A DNA stretch of 8,565 nt from Rhodospirillaceae bacterium (lineage in GTDB: Bacteria > Pseudomonadota > Alphaproteobacteria > Thalassobaculales > Thalassobaculaceae). The notes beneath the pieces were generated by a model. The model was not told where the DNA came from, did not search any database, and worked only from the letters and a program-made list of their open reading frames with translations. Numbering within the stretch: position 1 is the stretch's first letter; the number at the start of each line of letters is the position of its first letter. Below, one piece after another: positions 6,274-8,565 of this stretch. The position numbers and the translations under genes are program-made. The DNA lies in the NCBI GenBank assembly GCA_002730675.1, contig PCAV01000095.1:6910-15474 (forward strand). The letters are read 5' to 3'.

Positions 6274-7551
6274 TTGCAAGAGAATGCGATCGCTATTATC
6301 GGAGTGGGTTATGTTGGATTACCTCTCGCTTTGAGTTTAGCAAAATTTCATCCAAGGGTATTTGGATACGATTTAGATAGTAAAAGAGTGTCCGAGCTTA
6401 ATTCGGGATTTGATAGAAATGACAACATTTGTAATGTGGTGCCTAGTAACTTAAGTTTCACTGCGAAACTTGTGACGATTAAAGAGGCCACAACTTATAT
6501 AATCACGGTTCCAACGCCAATCGACGAAAAAAGATTACCGGACCTTAACCCTTTAAGGCAGGCGTGCCGAGATATTGCGCAGGTAATATCTAAAGGTGAC
6601 CTTGTTATAGTTGAATCTACAGTTTACCCAGGTGTCACAGAAGATATTTGTGGGCCCCTTATTCAGAAAGAATCGGGATTGAAGCAGGGCAAGGAATTTT
6701 TTTTGGGTTACTCACCAGAGAGAATAAATCCGGGTGACGATAAAAATACTTTGGAGACTGTTATAAAGGTGGTTGCCGCCCAGGATGATAAAACCTTAAA
6801 CCGAGTTAAACAAATTTATGAGCCAGTAGTTAAAGCGGGTCTTTTTGTGGCATCTTCAATTCAAACAGCAGAAGCCGCAAAGATTGTTGAAAATATACAG
6901 CGGGATCTTAATGTTGCGTTGATGAACGAGTTAGCAATTATATTTGACAAGATGAAGATAAGAACAGCCGATGTATTGGCGGCCGCTGGTACAAAGTGGA
7001 ATTTTCAAAAATTCACTCCTGGTTTGGTCGGGGGCCATTGTATAGGCGTTGATCCTTATTATCTGATATCAAAGGCAGAGTCGCTCGGTTATTATCCGGA
7101 ACTAATTCGAGCAGCAAGGCGCTTGAACAATAGCCTAGCCGACTATGTAAGCCAAAAGACGCTCGATTTATTGGTGGGCTCAGGAGTATCAATTATTGAC
7201 AGTCGAATTGGCGTTCTAGGTTTGACTTTTAAAGAAAACGTTTCAGACCTAAGAAACAGTCAATCCCCTATGATTGTAAATGAGTTGAAAAAGTATGGCG
7301 CCAAAGTTTTGGCCCATGATCCATACATCTCTGATCAAGGGTTACTTGAAACACATGGAATAGAGTTAACAGACTGGCAAGATCAAAAAGATCTTGATGC
7401 GGTGCTCGTATTAGTGCCGCATGATTTTTATCTAAAAGAAAAGCGATTGGCATTATTCAAAACACTAAAAGCAGGGGGGATTTTCATCGATGTTAAATCC
7501 GCATTTGATCGCACTCTCCTTGAGGGCAATCAGCAATATTGGAGTTTATGA
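6274..7551 (+). CDS. tviB: UDP-N-acetylhexosamine 6-dehydrogenase (TviB/WbpO type, nucleotide-sugar dehydrogenase)
   Basis: 425 residues, typical for the UDP-glucose/GDP-mannose dehydrogenase superfamily. These enzymes oxidise the C6 hydroxyl of a nucleotide sugar twice with NAD to a uronic acid. N-terminal Rossmann domain: G-V-G-Y-V-G-L-P (10-17), S-T-V-Y-P-G, S-P-E-R-I-N-P-G-D. Central helices: A-E-A-A-K-I-V-E-N (199-207) with Lys203 and Asn207, then Q-R-D-L-N and N-E-L-A-I-I-F. Catalytic thiol: Cys256 in G-G-H-C-I-G-V-D-P-Y-Y-L. C-terminal domain holds L-G-L-T-F-K-E-N-V-S-D-L-R-N-S. The I-Q-R-D-L-N and A-A-G-T-K-W-N-F signatures are those of TviB/WbpO, which make UDP-GlcNAcA or UDP-GalNAcA, rather than plain UDP-glucose dehydrogenase. 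Start is TTG 6274 with AAGGA eight bases upstream. All key residues are present, so it should be active. The product may be the acid that the AsnB-like enzyme amidates, or a building block of its own. Confidence 0.93.
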   Translation: MQENAIAIIGVGYVGLPLALSLAKFHPRVFGYDLDSKRVSELNSGFDRNDNICNVVPSNLSFTAKLVTIKEATTYIITVPTPIDEKRLPDLNPLRQACRDIAQVISKGDLVIVESTVYPGVTEDICGPLIQKESGLKQGKEFFLGYSPERINPGDDKNTLETVIKVVAAQDDKTLNRVKQIYEPVVKAGLFVASSIQTAEAAKIVENIQRDLNVALMNELAIIFDKMKIRTADVLAAAGTKWNFQKFTPGLVGGHCIGVDPYYLISKAESLGYYPELIRAARRLNNSLADYVSQKTLDLLVGSGVSIIDSRIGVLGLTFKENVSDLRNSQSPMIVNELKKYGAKVLAHDPYISDQGLLETHGIELTDWQDQKDLDAVLVLVPHDFYLKEKRLALFKTLKAGGIFIDVKSAFDRTLLEGNQQYWSL

Positions 7552-7579
7552 TAAGCTAGGTTCAAGGTAAGGAAAAAAG

Positions 7580-7595
7580 TCCAAAGAATTTTGGA
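7580..7595. repeat. Short inverted repeat, weak hairpin
   Basis: TCCAAA, a 4-base GAAT loop, then TTTGGA: a perfect 6-bp arm pair about 30 bp after the dehydrogenase stop. It is AT-rich and lacks a following T-run, so it is not a convincing intrinsic terminator. Confidence 0.3.
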
Positions 7596-7674
7596 TACTG
7601 GATCACAGCCTTGGTTAACTTTACGCGAAAGACGGGCTTATTCTATTAATTCGGAAAGCAGCATGAAAAATAAA

Positions 7675-7678
7675 AAGG
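7675..7678 (+). promoter_or_regulatory. Ribosome binding site of the flippase-like gene
   Basis: AAGG six bases before ATG 7685. A stop codon (TGA, 7664-7666) lies upstream in the same frame with no other start between, so the start at 7685 is well fixed. Confidence 0.6.
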
Positions 7679-7684
7679 TTCCAA

Positions 7685-8565
7685 ATGGAGCGGTCTAAAA
7701 ACTCCTCATGGACGTTAGTTGGCGTCCGATTATCAATAAGTCTGGCGTTGATAGCTTTCTTAATTTTTATAGTTGATATTTCGTCGATGAAACAAGCACT
7801 GCTATCGATAAATATGAGCTCGGTATTTTTCATAATTTTGGTATGCTTTATTCAGATGATACTAGCCGGGCTCCGATGGTTCTTAATTGGAAGAATGACA
7901 GGGCCATTTTTGAGTGCATCCCACATTTTTCAAATTAATTTTGGAGCAATGTTTAGTAATCAAATCTTGCCAACTTCAATTGGTGGAGACTTGATAAGGA
8001 TCGAGCTCTCGCGACAACGCGGATTATCGGTAGGCCGTGCAACACGCACGGTTATCTTAGATCGCACAACGGGTTTAGCTTCCCTGATGTTACTATTGTT
8101 GTCGACCGGTTTTATTATGAGGGAACTATTGCCTCCAACATGGCCTGTTGCAACATTTCAATTACTAGCAGCTATTTTTGTAGCAGGGTCTTTGATTATC
8201 ATTTACCACGGAGCAGATATTGAAAAGCGTTTTAGCAGGCTTATCCATTACAATTGGTTAAGGCAGCTTTTTGTAGAAGCTAATTTATTAGGGCGAGAAC
8301 GCTTTATAACAGCTTACGCTATTTTAATTAGCCTTATCATTCATGGTCTTGGCGCGTTGTGCCTTTGGTATCTTACTTTAGCAATTGGCGTTCAAGCTGA
8401 TTATTTTACGATGTTGGGGATACTTCCAATAATAAGCCTTGTTCAATTGGTTCCAGTTTCTATAGCAGGGTGGGGGGTAAGAGAGGGTACGGTCGTTACG
8501 CTTTTTACTATTTTAGGTATTGAGCCTTCATTGGGATTGTTAGTGTCTTTAATCTGGGGAGGAGC
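7685..8565 (+). CDS. Flippase-like multi-pass membrane protein (UPF0104 / LPG-synthase TM-domain family), partial
   Basis: Open from ATG 7685 to the right edge, 293 complete codons with the C-terminus missing. It is an inner-membrane protein with hydrophobic stretches at about residues 12-30, 46-68, 78-100, 130-146, 157-174, 210-235 and 245-262. Family marks are N-Q-I-L-P-T-S-I-G-G-D-L-I-R (92-105), the L-D-R-T-T-G-L region (125-131), and P-V-S-I-A-G-W-G-V-R-E-G near residue 260, equivalent to the G-x-G-x-R-E-G motif of the lysylphosphatidylglycerol synthase transmembrane domain and AglD-like proteins. Full-length members without a C-terminal catalytic domain are about 300-340 residues, so only a few dozen residues may be lost. 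In glycan loci such proteins are proposed to act on lipid-linked sugars or other lipid substrates at the membrane; the transported or modified molecule is not known here. Start has AAGG six bases upstream. Confidence 0.88.
   Translation, partial: MERSKNSSWTLVGVRLSISLALIAFLIFIVDISSMKQALLSINMSSVFFIILVCFIQMILAGLRWFLIGRMTGPFLSASHIFQINFGAMFSNQILPTSIGGDLIRIELSRQRGLSVGRATRTVILDRTTGLASLMLLLLSTGFIMRELLPPTWPVATFQLLAAIFVAGSLIIIYHGADIEKRFSRLIHYNWLRQLFVEANLLGRERFITAYAILISLIIHGLGALCLWYLTLAIGVQADYFTMLGILPIISLVQLVPVSIAGWGVREGTVVTLFTILGIEPSLGLLVSLIWGG

Larger units (their letters stand above)
7552..7684. other. Intergenic gap between dehydrogenase and flippase-like gene
   Basis: 133 bp. It holds a 6-bp inverted repeat at 7580-7595, a weak possible promoter (TTAACT at 7615-7620, TATTCT at 7639-7644, 18 bp apart) and an 11-codon open frame at 7663-7698. 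No T-tract terminator is visible, so read-through from the dehydrogenase is likely. Confidence 0.45.

Noticed and set aside
7580..7595. Intrinsic terminator after the dehydrogenase
   Set aside because: The hairpin has only a 6-bp AT-rich stem and no T-run follows, so termination is not supported.
7621..7833. 70-residue minus-strand open frame across the spacer and flippase start
   Set aside because: It overlaps the strongly supported plus-strand membrane gene and has no motif or convincing ribosome site.

Overview
The window is a stretch of a bacterial surface-polysaccharide (O-antigen, capsule or glycan) biosynthesis locus. Base composition is AT-leaning, roughly 40% GC by eye. The gene families (NeuB-type synthase, WbpG/PseA-type sugar amidotransferase, TviB/WbpO-type nucleotide-sugar dehydrogenase) and the compact overlapping genes suggest a Gram-negative bacterium, probably a proteobacterium. 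Nothing in the sequence fixes the genus. No rRNA, tRNA, insertion sequence, CRISPR array or attachment site was seen.

Layout. Two transcription units diverge from a control region at about 6105-6273. Leftward (minus strand) runs a tight six-gene series: NeuB-family nonulosonate synthase (6104-5073), glutamine-hydrolysing AsnB-like amidotransferase (5049-3217), WbpG/PseA-type N-acetyl sugar amidotransferase (3220-2096), a SAM methyltransferase with an N-terminal Cys-pair domain (2102-1260), a WecD-like GNAT acetyltransferase (1267-554), and a Gfo/Idh/MocA oxidoreductase that runs off the left edge (557-1). One junction has a 23-bp gap and the other four overlap by 4 to 8 bases, so this reads as one translationally coupled operon. 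Rightward (plus strand) lie a UDP-N-acetylhexosamine 6-dehydrogenase of the TviB/WbpO type (6274-7551) and, after 133 bp, a flippase-like multi-pass membrane protein of the UPF0104/LPG-synthase-TM family (7685 to the right edge, incomplete). There is no gene-free stretch above 300 bases; the only non-coding gaps are about 169, 133 and 23 bp.

How the genes may work together (inference). NeuB condenses phosphoenolpyruvate with a six-carbon amino sugar to make a nine-carbon nonulosonic acid. WbpG/PseA-type enzymes turn an N-acetyl group on a sugar into an acetamidino group, the methyltransferase could then methylate that product, and the WecD-like GNAT would N-acetylate a nucleotide amino sugar. 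The dehydrogenase makes an N-acetylhexosaminuronic acid, which the AsnB-like enzyme could convert to a uronamide. AsnB could instead supply ammonia to the WbpG-like enzyme, whose usual HisH/HisF partners are absent here. The nucleotide-sugar dehydratase, aminotransferase, UDP-sugar hydrolase and CMP-transferase needed for a complete nonulosonate pathway are not in the window and may lie beyond its open left end.

Three start codons are non-ATG by the best reading (GTG for neuB, TTG for wbpG and for the dehydrogenase). The main candidate for something new is the neuB-asnB-wbpG-methyltransferase block, a plausible route to a modified (amidino, possibly N-methylated) nonulosonate or to a uronamide-containing glycan.
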